From: a virus
DNA length: 64,000 bases
Virus record (IMG/VR): IMGVR_UViG_3300010885_044017
Span: 62,001 to 126,000 of that record
Reading direction: 5' to 3' (one strand)
The notes under the pieces were generated by a model. The model was not told the DNA's origin, did no database searches, and was given only the letters and a program-made list of their open reading frames with translations. Made by a program: the position numbers and the translations under genes. Numbering within the stretch: position 1 is the stretch's first letter; each line of letters begins with the position of its first letter. Of this stretch, positions 54,422-62,965 are shown one piece after another.

Positions 54422-56680
54422 ATGGCAGATGTAAAAATTAACATACCCGGTATCGGCGAAGTAGTGGCTTCTAATGCTGCTTCAGAGGAAACCATGCTTA
54501 AAATTCTTGCGGTGATGGACAAAACCACCAAGAAACAGCAGGATCCATCTCAAGGCATCTTTAAAAACATGGTAAAAGATTACCAAAGTCAAAAGAAGGC
54601 TGCCGATGAATATGAAAAATCCCTAGAAGGACTTACCAAAGAACAGAAAAAAGCACTGGCCTCTGAACGTGAAGTGGCTTTGTCGCAACTGAAGTTTGAA
54701 CGGGCGTTACTGGGTGGCGTACAAGCAGTCAGTGCCATAACCGGAACCATAGGCAGCTTGGGCAAAAGTGTTCTCAGCCTTGGAGTACAAATGGCCACCT
54801 CTTATGATGAGATGGCCAAAAACCCTATAGGAGCCGCTGCTGGACAGGTAAACACCTTTATTGACATGGCCAACACTGCTGTAAAAGGTGTTGCGGATGC
54901 CAGTGCAGGGGTAGCACATGCATTTGGTGGTATCCCAATCGTTGGACCTATAATTTCTGGGCTAGGTGATGCCGCTGCCGCTGCCACTAAAGGCCTAGCA
55001 GATCTAGCCGCCGCAGTGCTACACACAGCCAATGATGTAATGGCCAAAGAGTTTCAAAAGTCTGCCACAGCACTGGACGTGTATACCAAGCAAGGTGCTA
55101 GTTTTGCCAACGGTATGGTGGAAATGCGTACAATAGCAAACGATGCTGGTTTGAGTTTAACATTGTTGCAAGATGCTGCAAAAAATTCTAGACAAGAACT
55201 GAGAGAATCGGGATTGAGCCAAGGCGATGCAGTAAAAGTTTTGGCCAAAGGCATGTTGTCTGCAAAGGACACTATAGGAAAGAGTGGTGCTAGTTTACGC
55301 AACGAGATGTTGGCCTTGGGTTATAATTATCAAGAGCAGGGCGAAATTATGGCTCAGTACATGGCACAACAACGCAGTGCTGGCGAAAATTTGAAGAATA
55401 TTGCTCCTGCAGAACTTGCCCGCGGTGCTAGAGAATATGCACAAAATTTAAAAATTATCAGCGACATCACTGGTGAAGATGCTAAAAAATTAATGGAAAA
55501 AGCTAAGGCACAAGCCATGGAAGCTGATTTAATGGCCGAAGCTTATGCCAAGGGTGGTCCCGAAGCTGTAAAAAAATTACAAGCACAATTGGCTACAATG
55601 CCGGAAGCTATGAAAAAGGGCTATATGGAGTTTGTTAGTACCGGCGGAACTGCTATTGCCGATGCAGCAACCAACGTGGCCATTACACAAAATCCTAAAA
55701 TTATGGAACAGTATCGCCAGCAGTACGAAACGCTGGGTGATGCAAACAAAAAACAACAAGATGCACTAATCGAGTCCGGAAAACTAACTGAGCAGACAGG
55801 AAAGTATGCTAGAGAACATTTAGAAGATACAAGAACACTTGCTATGGCCGGAAGGCTCAGTGGCGATGGTCAATTGCAAGCTGTGAGCACACTTAACAAT
55901 TCATTAATAATGGCAGGTGCCAAACTTGAAGAAGGTACAACGCAAGCATCTAAGGATGCATCGGATGCACAGGCCAAATTGGCTGCAAGTGCCAACAGTC
56001 TTGAATCAAATTTTGCAAGTATAACAAAAACAATGCAGGACAATGCAGTACGAATGGAAGAACTGGCTGGAGAGCATTTAGAAGAGTACGGAGAAGTATT
56101 AAAAAGAACAGCAGACGCAACTGCAGAAGCATTTGACAAAGCCATTAAATTTATCAACAGTGGGTTTGATGTGGCAAGTCTTACAGCAAAACCCGGCGAT
56201 GCAGAAAACAAAGCACGAATGTCCGAGGCTAAAAACAACTACGATAAAGAATTCGCAGGTGCCGGTTTTTTTCAAAAATTCTTTCAAATAGGAATGACCG
56301 AAAGCCAACGCAAAGCCAATGCAAATCTCAACGACGCCGGTACAGCAAATATGCAACACAACGATACAGACTACTTCAGCAGTATTCCGCATCTTGATGG
56401 TGGTGGTGTAGTATCGGGTCCATCAAGTGGCTATTTGGCCATGTTGCACGGCACTGAGAAAGTTGAAAAACTGGGATCAAAGGAAGATTTAGCCGAAGCC
56501 GACACTTTGAAGGGCACACTAAAAGGCCTGCTAGCGGGAGCATACGGAGATGCATCAAGATCAAGTATGGATAGATTAGTTGACTTGGTCGAGCGCCAGC
56601 TTGAACAACAGCAAGAAATGATAATGCAGTTGCGTGACCACAAAGACATAGCACAAAAACAGCTTTATGCTAGTTACTAG
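54422..56680 (+). CDS. Tail tape measure protein
   Basis: This 752-residue protein is long and helical: coiled-coil-rich segments (KKQQDPSQGIFK, EYEKSLEGLTKEQKKALASE), a Gly/Ala-rich hydrophobic central part (IVGPIISGLGDAAAAA) and helices rich in Gln, Lys and Ala. The C-terminus has the tape-measure-type GGGVVSGPSSGYLAMLHGTEKVEKLG segment before a final Gln-rich helix. It probably fills the tail lumen and sets tail length, as gp29 does in T4, though the sequence looks unlike gp29. It is divergent from gp26 with late promoters between them. It ends beside a short direct repeat. Confidence 0.8.
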   Translation: MADVKINIPGIGEVVASNAASEETMLKILAVMDKTTKKQQDPSQGIFKNMVKDYQSQKKAADEYEKSLEGLTKEQKKALASEREVALSQLKFERALLGGVQAVSAITGTIGSLGKSVLSLGVQMATSYDEMAKNPIGAAAGQVNTFIDMANTAVKGVADASAGVAHAFGGIPIVGPIISGLGDAAAAATKGLADLAAAVLHTANDVMAKEFQKSATALDVYTKQGASFANGMVEMRTIANDAGLSLTLLQDAAKNSRQELRESGLSQGDAVKVLAKGMLSAKDTIGKSGASLRNEMLALGYNYQEQGEIMAQYMAQQRSAGENLKNIAPAELARGAREYAQNLKIISDITGEDAKKLMEKAKAQAMEADLMAEAYAKGGPEAVKKLQAQLATMPEAMKKGYMEFVSTGGTAIADAATNVAITQNPKIMEQYRQQYETLGDANKKQQDALIESGKLTEQTGKYAREHLEDTRTLAMAGRLSGDGQLQAVSTLNNSLIMAGAKLEEGTTQASKDASDAQAKLAASANSLESNFASITKTMQDNAVRMEELAGEHLEEYGEVLKRTADATAEAFDKAIKFINSGFDVASLTAKPGDAENKARMSEAKNNYDKEFAGAGFFQKFFQIGMTESQRKANANLNDAGTANMQHNDTDYFSSIPHLDGGGVVSGPSSGYLAMLHGTEKVEKLGSKEDLAEADTLKGTLKGLLAGAYGDASRSSMDRLVDLVERQLEQQQEMIMQLRDHKDIAQKQLYASY

Positions 56681-56703
56681 CACAAAAACTTCTTTATGCT
56701 AGT
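56651..56703 (+). repeat. Tandem direct repeat across the tape measure stop codon
   Basis: Two 24-base copies (56651-56674 and 56680-56703) differ at two positions (AG in the first, TT in the second) and are spaced by a 29-base period. The first copy encodes the last residues of the tape measure protein, and the second lies in the untranslated leader of the portal gene. A recent slip duplication is the simple explanation. Confidence 0.8.
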
Positions 56704-56741
56704 ACATAATACGCTAAATACAGCATAGAGGACAATTCACA

Positions 56742-57653
56742 ATGGCATGGCGAAAATATTTTAAGACCAGTAACATACCTGGAGCTACAAGCCCTATAGG
56801 CAGTGGCACTTCCGCAATGGCTGCTCCCGGACACACCAAGTTTGGCAGTAACTTACCCGAAGTTTATATTGGACACCCAAACCGTATTGAGCGTTATAAT
56901 CAGTACGAGCAAATGGACATGGACTCGGAAGTCAATGCAGCCTTAGACATCTTGGCCGAGTTCTGCACACAAAAAAACGACGAAAACCTCACAGCATTTG
57001 ACATACACTTTCACGAAAAGCCCACAGACAACGAAGTTAAAATCATCAAAGAACAACTGCAACAGTGGGTCAATCTCAACGAATTAAACAAACGTATCTT
57101 TAAAATTGTACGCAATACCATCAAGTACGGTGATCAAGTGTTTATACGTGACCCCGAGACATTTAAATTGTTTTGGACAGAAATGTCAAAAGTCACCAAA
57201 GTGATTGTGAACGAGAGCGAGGGCAAAAAACCCGAGCAGTATGTGGTCAAAGACATCAACCCCAACTTTCGAAATCTCACTGTGACAGCAGTGACAACAT
57301 CAGACACATTTACCAATCACCCACAGGTGGGCGGAGCCAGTGGTGCTTATGTACAACCAAGAACACCTTATTCGGGTGGTTCAAGATTCAGCCATGCACA
57401 GAACGAAGCAGTGGTGGATGCAGAACACATAGTACATCTAAGTTTGACCGAGGGCTTGGATGTGTTTTGGCCGTTTGGTAATAGTGTGCTGGAAAACATT
57501 TTCAAAGTGTTCAAACAAAAAGAATTACTGGAAGATAGTATCATTATCTATCGTGTGCAACGTGCTCGGAACGTAGAATGTTTAAAATTGACGTGGGCAA
57601 CATGCCCACACACATGGCCATGGCTTTTATTGAACGTGTTAAAAACGAGATAA
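56742..57653 (+). CDS. gp20: Portal protein gp20, N-terminal part (frameshifted)
   Basis: This is the first part of the portal gene. MAWRKYFKTSNIPGA starts the protein, and YNQYEQMDMDSEVNAALDILAEFC, VNLNELNKRIFKIVRNTIKYGDQVF and FWPFGNSVLENIFKVFKQKELLEDS are hallmark gp20 segments. The authentic sequence ends at IIIYRVQRA near 57565; the remaining ~26 residues are out of frame. Adding one C beside 57567 (GCTCGG to GCTCCGG) restores RAPERRMF and fuses to 57578-58465, giving ~574 residues. gp20 forms the dodecameric head-to-tail ring through which DNA enters and leaves. It is essential, so a sequencing error is more likely than a true defect. Confidence 0.93.
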   Translation: MAWRKYFKTSNIPGATSPIGSGTSAMAAPGHTKFGSNLPEVYIGHPNRIERYNQYEQMDMDSEVNAALDILAEFCTQKNDENLTAFDIHFHEKPTDNEVKIIKEQLQQWVNLNELNKRIFKIVRNTIKYGDQVFIRDPETFKLFWTEMSKVTKVIVNESEGKKPEQYVVKDINPNFRNLTVTAVTTSDTFTNHPQVGGASGAYVQPRTPYSGGSRFSHAQNEAVVDAEHIVHLSLTEGLDVFWPFGNSVLENIFKVFKQKELLEDSIIIYRVQRARNVECLKLTWATCPHTWPWLLLNVLKTR

Positions 57654-58465
57654 GCCAGCGTAGAATCCCCACACAGAGTGCCAGTGGTCAAAACATGATG
57701 GATGCTACGTATAACCCTCTCAGCACAAATGAGGATTTCTTCTTCCCACAAACAGCAGATGGGCGTGGCTCCAGTGTAGAAATACTGCCGGGTGGACAGA
57801 ACCTAGGTGAAATCACAGACCTACGCTTCTTTACCAATAAATTATTCCGCGGCCTACGTATTCCTTCAAGCTATTTGCCACACCCCACAGGAGATGACAA
57901 CGGCGGCAGCAGTTTCAGCGACGGCAAAACTGGAGTGGCCCTGATTCAGGAATGGAGATTCAACCAGTACTGTATGCGACTGCAGGCCATGATTGTGGAT
58001 AGACTAGACAAAGAATTTAAAATGTTCATGAAGTGGCGTGGCATCAATATCGACGGACAACTGTTTGATTTGATGTTTAACGAGCCACAAAACTTTGCAC
58101 AGTATCGTCAAGCCGACATTGACAGTGCTAAAATTGCCACATTTACACAGTTGGAACAGATCCCCTATCTCAGCAAACGTTTCTTAATGAAGCGTTATCT
58201 AGGCTTGACCGAAATGGAAATGAGCGAAAACGAAATCATGTGGCGAGAGGAAAAAGGCGAAGCCGAAGCTCCTGCAGCAGGACAAAGTTCAATGCGAGCC
58301 GCAGGCATCAGTGCCGGTGGCATTGCCAGTGACTTGGAAAATCTAGCACCGCCGCCCGAAGGCGGTGAAGCACCCGCACCCGGAGCCGAAGCTGGCGCCG
58401 CACCCGGAGCGGGTACTCCCACAGGTGGACCCGGACTAGCAGCATCTGCACCCGGCGTTGCTTAA
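57578..58465 (+). CDS. gp20: Portal protein gp20, C-terminal part (frameshifted)
   Basis: The frame contains the rest of gp20: KIDVGNMPTHMAMAFIERVKNEI, then NEDFFFPQTADGRGSSVEIL, EITDLRFFTNKLFRGLRIPSSYLP and MKRYLGLTEMEMSENEIMW. An ATG (57578) exists, but the conserved RAPERR-x-F lead-in upstream is in the same frame only after a one-base correction. The last ~55 residues are an Ala/Gly/Pro/Glu-rich tail, common at portal C-termini of aquatic phages. Joined with 56742-57653 it makes one portal protein. Independent re-initiation is very unlikely to produce a functional ring. Confidence 0.93.
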   Translation: MFKIDVGNMPTHMAMAFIERVKNEISQRRIPTQSASGQNMMDATYNPLSTNEDFFFPQTADGRGSSVEILPGGQNLGEITDLRFFTNKLFRGLRIPSSYLPHPTGDDNGGSSFSDGKTGVALIQEWRFNQYCMRLQAMIVDRLDKEFKMFMKWRGINIDGQLFDLMFNEPQNFAQYRQADIDSAKIATFTQLEQIPYLSKRFLMKRYLGLTEMEMSENEIMWREEKGEAEAPAAGQSSMRAAGISAGGIASDLENLAPPPEGGEAPAPGAEAGAAPGAGTPTGGPGLAASAPGVA

Positions 58466-58488
58466 GACTTTTTGGTAAATACTTTACT

Positions 58489-58713
58489 ATGTTCCTAAAT
58501 GAAATGTACGATGATGCTGTTCCCGGCAGAGAAATTGAAAAAGACGACCGCAGTGTCCAGCATCTCAATGATCTTAGAAAAACAAGATTGACACTAAATC
58601 ACTTGAATCGTCTAAGAATGGCGTCGGATGTTCGCAAAGTAGAGTTTGAAGAAAAGATGAAACAAACCAAAGTTCAGTATGCTGCCGCACCCGCTGAAGG
58701 CGGAATGATGTAG
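58489..58713 (+). CDS. Small prohead core-like protein (gp67 position)
   Basis: This 74-residue protein lies between portal and prohead core genes. YDDAVPGREIEKDDRSVQ and LNDLRKTRLTLNHLNRLR are the conserved pattern of the small protein found at this place in T4-like cyanophages, where T4 has prohead core gp67. It is highly charged and helical. A second ATG at 58504 (MYDD) is another possible start and would match the usual start of the family. A GGTAAATA element ends eight bases before the first ATG. Confidence 0.75.
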   Translation: MFLNEMYDDAVPGREIEKDDRSVQHLNDLRKTRLTLNHLNRLRMASDVRKVEFEEKMKQTKVQYAAAPAEGGMM

Positions 58714-58740
58714 TGTTTTTATAGCAGTTTATAAAAATAC
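58713..58740 (+). terminator. AT-rich hairpin after the small core gene
   Basis: An 11-bp arm at 58713-58723 pairs with 58730-58740 (one G-T wobble) around a six-base loop immediately after the stop. It lacks a U tract, so it is a doubtful terminator; it may instead stabilise the message end or mark processing. Confidence 0.35.
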
Positions 58741-58833
58741 CTCAAAAAACACCTGTTTAACCCCCGATATTATCAAAATCATTAAATATATTATATAGCT
58801 TAATAAAACACGGCTAATTTAAAGGAGAATTAC

Positions 58834-59826
58834 ATGAACCGATACGAACAGTTGATAGAACACATTATCAACGATGACGAAGCAGCAGCTAAAGCATTAT
58901 TCCATAAAATTGTAGTTGAGAAATCACGCGACATTTATGAGAGTTTAATGGACGAAGAAATGGGCGGATCACCTGCTCAAGGATTTGTACAAGACATGCA
59001 TCAACAAGATGATGCAGCTCAAGAACATGGACTTGGCGAAGACGACGAAGAAATGGGCGAAATTGAATTAGACGGCGGCGACGATGAGTTCGATGACGCA
59101 GAAGACGAAACATTTGGCGAGCCAGGCGAACACGACGACCACACAGAAATTGTCAGTAAAATTGATGATCTCGAAGCACAATTGGCAGAACTCAAAGACA
59201 TGTTAGGTGGCAACGATGACATGGGCGACATGGATGACATGGACCACGAAGAGCCAGAGATGGATAGTGACTTTGACAAAGAAGAGCCAGAGATGGATCA
59301 TGATGCAGAAGAGTCCGACATGAGCAAGAAACCATTTGAATCACGCACACGTAAATTAAGTGATGTAGAAATCATGAAAGAATACGTTAACAAGATTGGC
59401 GAAATCTACAATCCCAACATGACCAGTGAAAAAGGTTCAGTAGTTGGCAAAGGTACAGCCACTGATGGTGATTCTAAGCCCACAATCAACAACAAAGGTG
59501 TAGTGCGTAACAAGGATCTAGGCAAGTTTGATGGTGAAACAACCGACAACATTGCACGTGGTGGATCAGAAAACGCTGCCGACGGCAAGCCAATTCCCAA
59601 GCCAAAGAATGCATACACCAAAGGCGAAACAACACAGCCTTTAGCTTCCAAAGACGGTGGCTACAAAAATCAACAGGGTGGTAACAAGCCCTGGAACCAA
59701 AAAGCTCCAGCAGAAGGTCACGGAGCTGAGAAAAAAGGCACTGAGTCAGGCAAACAAGCCGGCGCAAAAGAGACCATGGGCGGTTCAATCAACCCAAAAT
59801 CTGAAATTGGAGGCCGAGTACGTTAA
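58834..59826 (+). CDS. Acidic prohead core/scaffold-associated protein
   Basis: This 330-residue protein has an N-terminal helix (NRYEQLIEHIINDDE) and a strongly acidic middle (residues ~65-180, rich in Asp, Glu, Gly and Met in DMGDMDDMDHEEP-type runs). The basic, Gly/Lys/Asn-rich second half ends in GGRVR. AAGGAG sits eight bases before the ATG. The position between the small core protein and gp21 matches the T4 prohead core genes (67/68), and acidic, low-complexity core proteins are usual there. The first residues look like a cyanophage core family, but homology to a T4 protein is not clear. It likely helps scaffold assembly and is cleaved by gp21. Confidence 0.72.
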   Translation: MNRYEQLIEHIINDDEAAAKALFHKIVVEKSRDIYESLMDEEMGGSPAQGFVQDMHQQDDAAQEHGLGEDDEEMGEIELDGGDDEFDDAEDETFGEPGEHDDHTEIVSKIDDLEAQLAELKDMLGGNDDMGDMDDMDHEEPEMDSDFDKEEPEMDHDAEESDMSKKPFESRTRKLSDVEIMKEYVNKIGEIYNPNMTSEKGSVVGKGTATDGDSKPTINNKGVVRNKDLGKFDGETTDNIARGGSENAADGKPIPKPKNAYTKGETTQPLASKDGGYKNQQGGNKPWNQKAPAEGHGAEKKGTESGKQAGAKETMGGSINPKSEIGGRVR

Positions 59827-59850
59827 TTCGTACTTGAACCGGGCGACAGT

Positions 59851-60495
59851 ATGTCTAAAATTTTAAAAGAACATTTGACTTTTGACAATGCCGAAATCAA
59901 GGTGTTGTCGGAGTCCGATGGTCCAGACGGAAATGGAAAAAAACATTTCTATATGGAAGGGATATTCATTCAAGGTGGTGTCAAAAACGCCAACCAACGT
60001 GTTTATCCTGTACACGAAATTGAACGTGCTGTTTCTGCCATCAACGATCAAATCAAAGGTGGCTATAGTGTTTTGGGCGAAGTAGATCACCCAGAAGACT
60101 TAAAAATTGGTCTAGACCGTGTGAGCCATATGATCACTAAAATGTGGATGGACGGCGCCACAGGTTATGGAAAATTAAAAGTATTACCTACCCCAATGGG
60201 ACAAATAGTAGAAGCTATGTTGACAAGCGGCGTCAAACTGGGAGTCAGCAGCAGAGGATCGGGTCAGGTAAATGAAGGAAGTGGACACGTTAGCGATTTT
60301 GAAATCGTTACTGTAGACATAGTAGCACAACCCAGTGCACCAAACGCATATCCCAAAGCAATCTATGAGGGCTTGATGAATATGAAGGGCGGTCAACAAG
60401 TATTTGAGATGGCACGTGATGCCAGCACTGATCAAAGAGTACAGAAGTACCTAAAAGAGGCAGTGGTAGGCCTTATTAAAGATTTAAAATTATAG
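59851..60495 (+). CDS. gp21: Prohead core protease gp21
   Basis: This 214-residue protein matches gp21 (T4: 212). KKHFYMEGIFIQGGVKNANQR is the substrate-side start. GEVDHP with His80 and LGVSSRGSG with Ser133/Ser134 form the catalytic His/Ser sites of this serine protease family (related to herpesvirus assemblins). It is packed in the prohead, cleaves the scaffold gp22 and the N-terminus of gp23, then degrades itself so that DNA can enter. It sits in the usual order portal, core, 21, 22, 23, ten bases before gp22. Confidence 0.94.
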   Translation: MSKILKEHLTFDNAEIKVLSESDGPDGNGKKHFYMEGIFIQGGVKNANQRVYPVHEIERAVSAINDQIKGGYSVLGEVDHPEDLKIGLDRVSHMITKMWMDGATGYGKLKVLPTPMGQIVEAMLTSGVKLGVSSRGSGQVNEGSGHVSDFEIVTVDIVAQPSAPNAYPKAIYEGLMNMKGGQQVFEMARDASTDQRVQKYLKEAVVGLIKDLKL

Positions 60496-60505
60496 GAGAT
60501 ATCCA

Positions 60506-61609
60506 ATGTTAGATGCTATCAAAACATTATTGGACAGCGGAATTATCAATGAATCTACACAGCAGGCCATCAACGAAGCTTGGGAAACTAAACTGGTTGA
60601 AGCACGTGAGCAGGTACGTGCAGAACTGCGTGAAGAATTTGCTGGTCGTTACGAACACGATAAAGGTGTTATGGTTGAAGCTCTAGACAAAATGGTTACT
60701 GAATCCCTAACTGCAGAACTCACAGAGTTCCAAGCAGAAAAACAAGCTCTAGCTGAAGACCGTGCAAAGTTTAACTCACGCATGGTGGAATCAGCAGGCA
60801 AATTTGATAACTTCATGGTTACTAAACTTGCTGAAGAAATTCAAGAACTACGTGCAGATCGCAAAACATACGAGAACAGCATTGCTCAACTCGAATCATT
60901 TGTAATCAAAGCACTGGCCGAAGAAATTCAAGAGTTTGAACAAGACAAACGTGCCTTAGTTGAAACCAAAGTTGCATTGGTAGCCGGAGCTAAAGAAAAA
61001 TTAGCCGAGTTACAAAAGACTTTTGTACAACGCAGTGCAGAACTTGTTAAAGAATCAGTTACTGAAAAACTAGAGACAGAAATGACTCAACTCAAAGAAG
61101 ACATCCAACTTGCTCGCGAGAACATGTTTGGTCGTCGATTATTCGAAGCTTTTGCTAGTGAATTTGCTGTTACTCATTTGAATGAGAACAAAGAAATTGC
61201 TCGATTACAAGCTACAATCAAACAGCAGAAACAAGCTGTTGCTGAAGCTCGTCATGTAGCTGAAGAAAAGTCAGTGTTGGTTGAATCAAAAGAACGTGAA
61301 ATTAAAATTATTCGGGAATCAGCAGAACGCAAAGAAACATTTGCAAAATTGTTGAAACCGTTAAACAAAGAGAAAGCCTCAGTAATGAGTGAACTACTCG
61401 AATCAGTGCAGACCGATAAGTTACAGTCGGCATTTGATAAGTATCTACCAGCTGTACTTAACAACAGTTCTGTTAAGCCAGTTGCTGAAAAGCAAACTGT
61501 TTTAACTGAGAGTCGTCAAGTAGTAACTGGTGATAAAACTGCTAAAAACGTGGAAAACTATGTTGGAACCAACGTGGTTGAGTTAAAGCGTTTGGCAGGG
61601 CTAAAGTGA
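60506..61609 (+). CDS. gp22: Prohead core scaffold protein gp22
   Basis: This 367-residue protein is almost wholly helical and coiled-coil-like, with alternating Glu, Lys, Gln and Ala (WETKLVEAREQVRAELREEF, EIARLQATIKQQ). It is longer than T4 gp22 (269). AAEEIQEL/EEIQEF-type repeats suggest internal duplication near residues 108-142. GGAG precedes the ATG by about eight bases. gp22 forms the core around which the capsid shell assembles and is destroyed by gp21. The order and properties make the call secure even where residue identity is low. Confidence 0.9.
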   Translation: MLDAIKTLLDSGIINESTQQAINEAWETKLVEAREQVRAELREEFAGRYEHDKGVMVEALDKMVTESLTAELTEFQAEKQALAEDRAKFNSRMVESAGKFDNFMVTKLAEEIQELRADRKTYENSIAQLESFVIKALAEEIQEFEQDKRALVETKVALVAGAKEKLAELQKTFVQRSAELVKESVTEKLETEMTQLKEDIQLARENMFGRRLFEAFASEFAVTHLNENKEIARLQATIKQQKQAVAEARHVAEEKSVLVESKEREIKIIRESAERKETFAKLLKPLNKEKASVMSELLESVQTDKLQSAFDKYLPAVLNNSSVKPVAEKQTVLTESRQVVTGDKTAKNVENYVGTNVVELKRLAGLK

Positions 61610-61615
61610 CTTAAC

Positions 61616-61623
61616 CCTAAATA
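61616..61623 (+). promoter_or_regulatory. Late-promoter-like element CCTAAATA before gp23
   Basis: CCTAAATA, two bases from the T4 consensus, ends 12 bases before the capsid gene ATG and abuts its AGGAG ribosome binding site. Relatives (GCTAAATA, GGTAAATA) occur before the portal and two later genes. A separate promoter for the most abundant virion protein would be expected. Confidence 0.42.
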
Positions 61624-61635
61624 GGAGAAAAAGAA

Positions 61636-62808
61636 ATGACACAAGCATTATTAGAAAGCCGTTGGGGCGAAACCAAAGACGCTCTGCTTGAAGGCTTAAA
61701 CGGAAGTAAAAGAACTACAATGGGTGTAATTTTGGAAAACACTCGCAAAAACTTGATGGAAACTGCAACAGCAGGTGCAACAGGCTCCAGTAACGTGGCT
61801 ACACTTAATCGTGTGATTCTGCCAGTTATTCGTCGTGTTATGCCTACAGTTATTGCAAACGAAATCGTTGGTGTTCAGCCAATGACAGGTCCAGTAGCAC
61901 AGATCCATACCTTACGTGTGCGTTACGCTGACGGTGTAACAGCCACAGGTGGTGCAACAGGTACTGTGGCTGGTGACGAAGCATTATCACCATTCAAGAT
62001 TGCAACTGCATATTCAGGCGCAACTGATGGTTTCGCAAGAACCACATCAGCACTGGAAGGTGTAGCAGGTAACAGAATCAACGTTCAAATCTTGAAACAG
62101 GTAGTAGAAGCCAAGACACGTAAGTTGTCAGCTCGTTGGACATTTGAAGCGGCTCAAGACGCACAAAGCATGCATGGTTTAGATGTAGAAGCAGAAATCA
62201 TGGCAGCATTGGCACAAGAAATCACTGTGGAAATCGATCAAGAAATCCTCGGTAGTTTACGTAGCTTGGGTGCAGTTGATTATGCATATGATCAGTCCAG
62301 CGTTTCAGGTACAGCAACATTTGTTGGTGATGAGCATGCTGCTTTGGCAGTGTTGGTCAATCGTAGTGCAAACTTGATTGCTCAACGTACACGTCGTGGC
62401 GCTGGTAACTGGGCAGTTGTAAGTCCGGCTGCTTTGACAGTGTTGCAAAGTGCTACAACAAGTGCATTTGCTAGAACAACAGAAGGTACATTTGAAGCTC
62501 CTACAAACACCAAGTTTGTTGGTACATTGAATGGCGCAATGCGTATCTATGTAGACAGTTATGCAAACGATTCAACAGCAGTATTGGTTGGATATAAGGG
62601 TTCAAGCGAAGCTGATGCAGCTGCGTTCTATTGCCCATATATTCCTTTGATGAGTTCAGGCGTTGTTTTAGATCCAGCTACTTTTGAACCAGTAGTTGGC
62701 TTTATGACAAGATATGGCTACGTCGAGCTCACGAATACTTCGAGTTCTTTAGGTAATGCTGGTGATTACCTTTCAGAAATATCGATTTCGAACCTTAGTT
62801 TTCAATAA
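61636..62808 (+). CDS. gp23: Major capsid protein gp23
   Basis: This 390-residue protein is a gp23: TQALLESRWGETKDALLEGL at the start, TLNRVILPVIRRVMPTVIANEIVGVQPMTGPVAQIHTLRVRY in parts, then LSARWTFEAAQDAQSMHGLDVEAEIMAALAQEI in parts and MTRYGYVELTNTSSSLG near the end. It is clearly shorter than T4 gp23 (521), as in several aquatic T4-like phages; the N-terminal extension removed by gp21 is short here. The HK97-fold subunits form the head hexamers. AGGAG lies eight bases upstream. A strong terminator follows 29 bases after the stop, as needed for a highly expressed gene. Confidence 0.95.
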   Translation: MTQALLESRWGETKDALLEGLNGSKRTTMGVILENTRKNLMETATAGATGSSNVATLNRVILPVIRRVMPTVIANEIVGVQPMTGPVAQIHTLRVRYADGVTATGGATGTVAGDEALSPFKIATAYSGATDGFARTTSALEGVAGNRINVQILKQVVEAKTRKLSARWTFEAAQDAQSMHGLDVEAEIMAALAQEITVEIDQEILGSLRSLGAVDYAYDQSSVSGTATFVGDEHAALAVLVNRSANLIAQRTRRGAGNWAVVSPAALTVLQSATTSAFARTTEGTFEAPTNTKFVGTLNGAMRIYVDSYANDSTAVLVGYKGSSEADAAAFYCPYIPLMSSGVVLDPATFEPVVGFMTRYGYVELTNTSSSLGNAGDYLSEISISNLSFQ

Positions 62809-62837
62809 ATCGAAACTGTATTTGTATCAAACAAAAA

Positions 62838-62858
62838 CCTGCCCAGTGCAGGTTTTTT
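62838..62858 (+). terminator. Intrinsic terminator after gp23
   Basis: CCTGC (62838-62842), a five-base loop and GCAGG (62848-62852), plus flanking A/T pairs, are followed by six T residues (62853-62858). It lies 29 bases after the capsid stop and is the clearest terminator in the window. Confidence 0.8.
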
Positions 62859-62869
62859 GTTGACAACGG

Positions 62870-62877
62870 CATAAATA
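62870..62877 (+). promoter_or_regulatory. Late-promoter-like element CATAAATA
   Basis: CATAAATA sits just after the capsid terminator and 88 bases before the next ATG, so that gene has its own transcript with a long structured leader. Confidence 0.5.
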
Positions 62878-62891
62878 TTCATGTTCACTCG

Positions 62892-62958
62892 CTGAGAGAG
62901 ACTCTCGGAGCACCACTTCGGGCGGCCTAGAACGCTAACGCCCTGAAGGGCAAAGGAG
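62892..62958 (+). promoter_or_regulatory. Structured 5' leader with alternative pairings
   Basis: The leader contains CTGAGAG/CTCTCGG (62892-62898 with 62902-62908, AGA triloop). GCCC/GGGC with a TGAA loop (62940-62951) ends one base before AAAGGAG (62952-62958). GGGCG at 62920-62924 can instead pair with CGCCC at 62939-62943, which would free the strand next to the ribosome binding site. Two exclusive pairings next to a ribosome binding site could tune translation; no ligand is suggested. Confidence 0.4.
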
Positions 62959-62965
62959 AAACAAA

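Noticed and set aside
57134-57316. Minus-strand 60-codon frame inside the portal gene
   Set aside because: It is antisense to strongly conserved portal sequence and has no supporting context.
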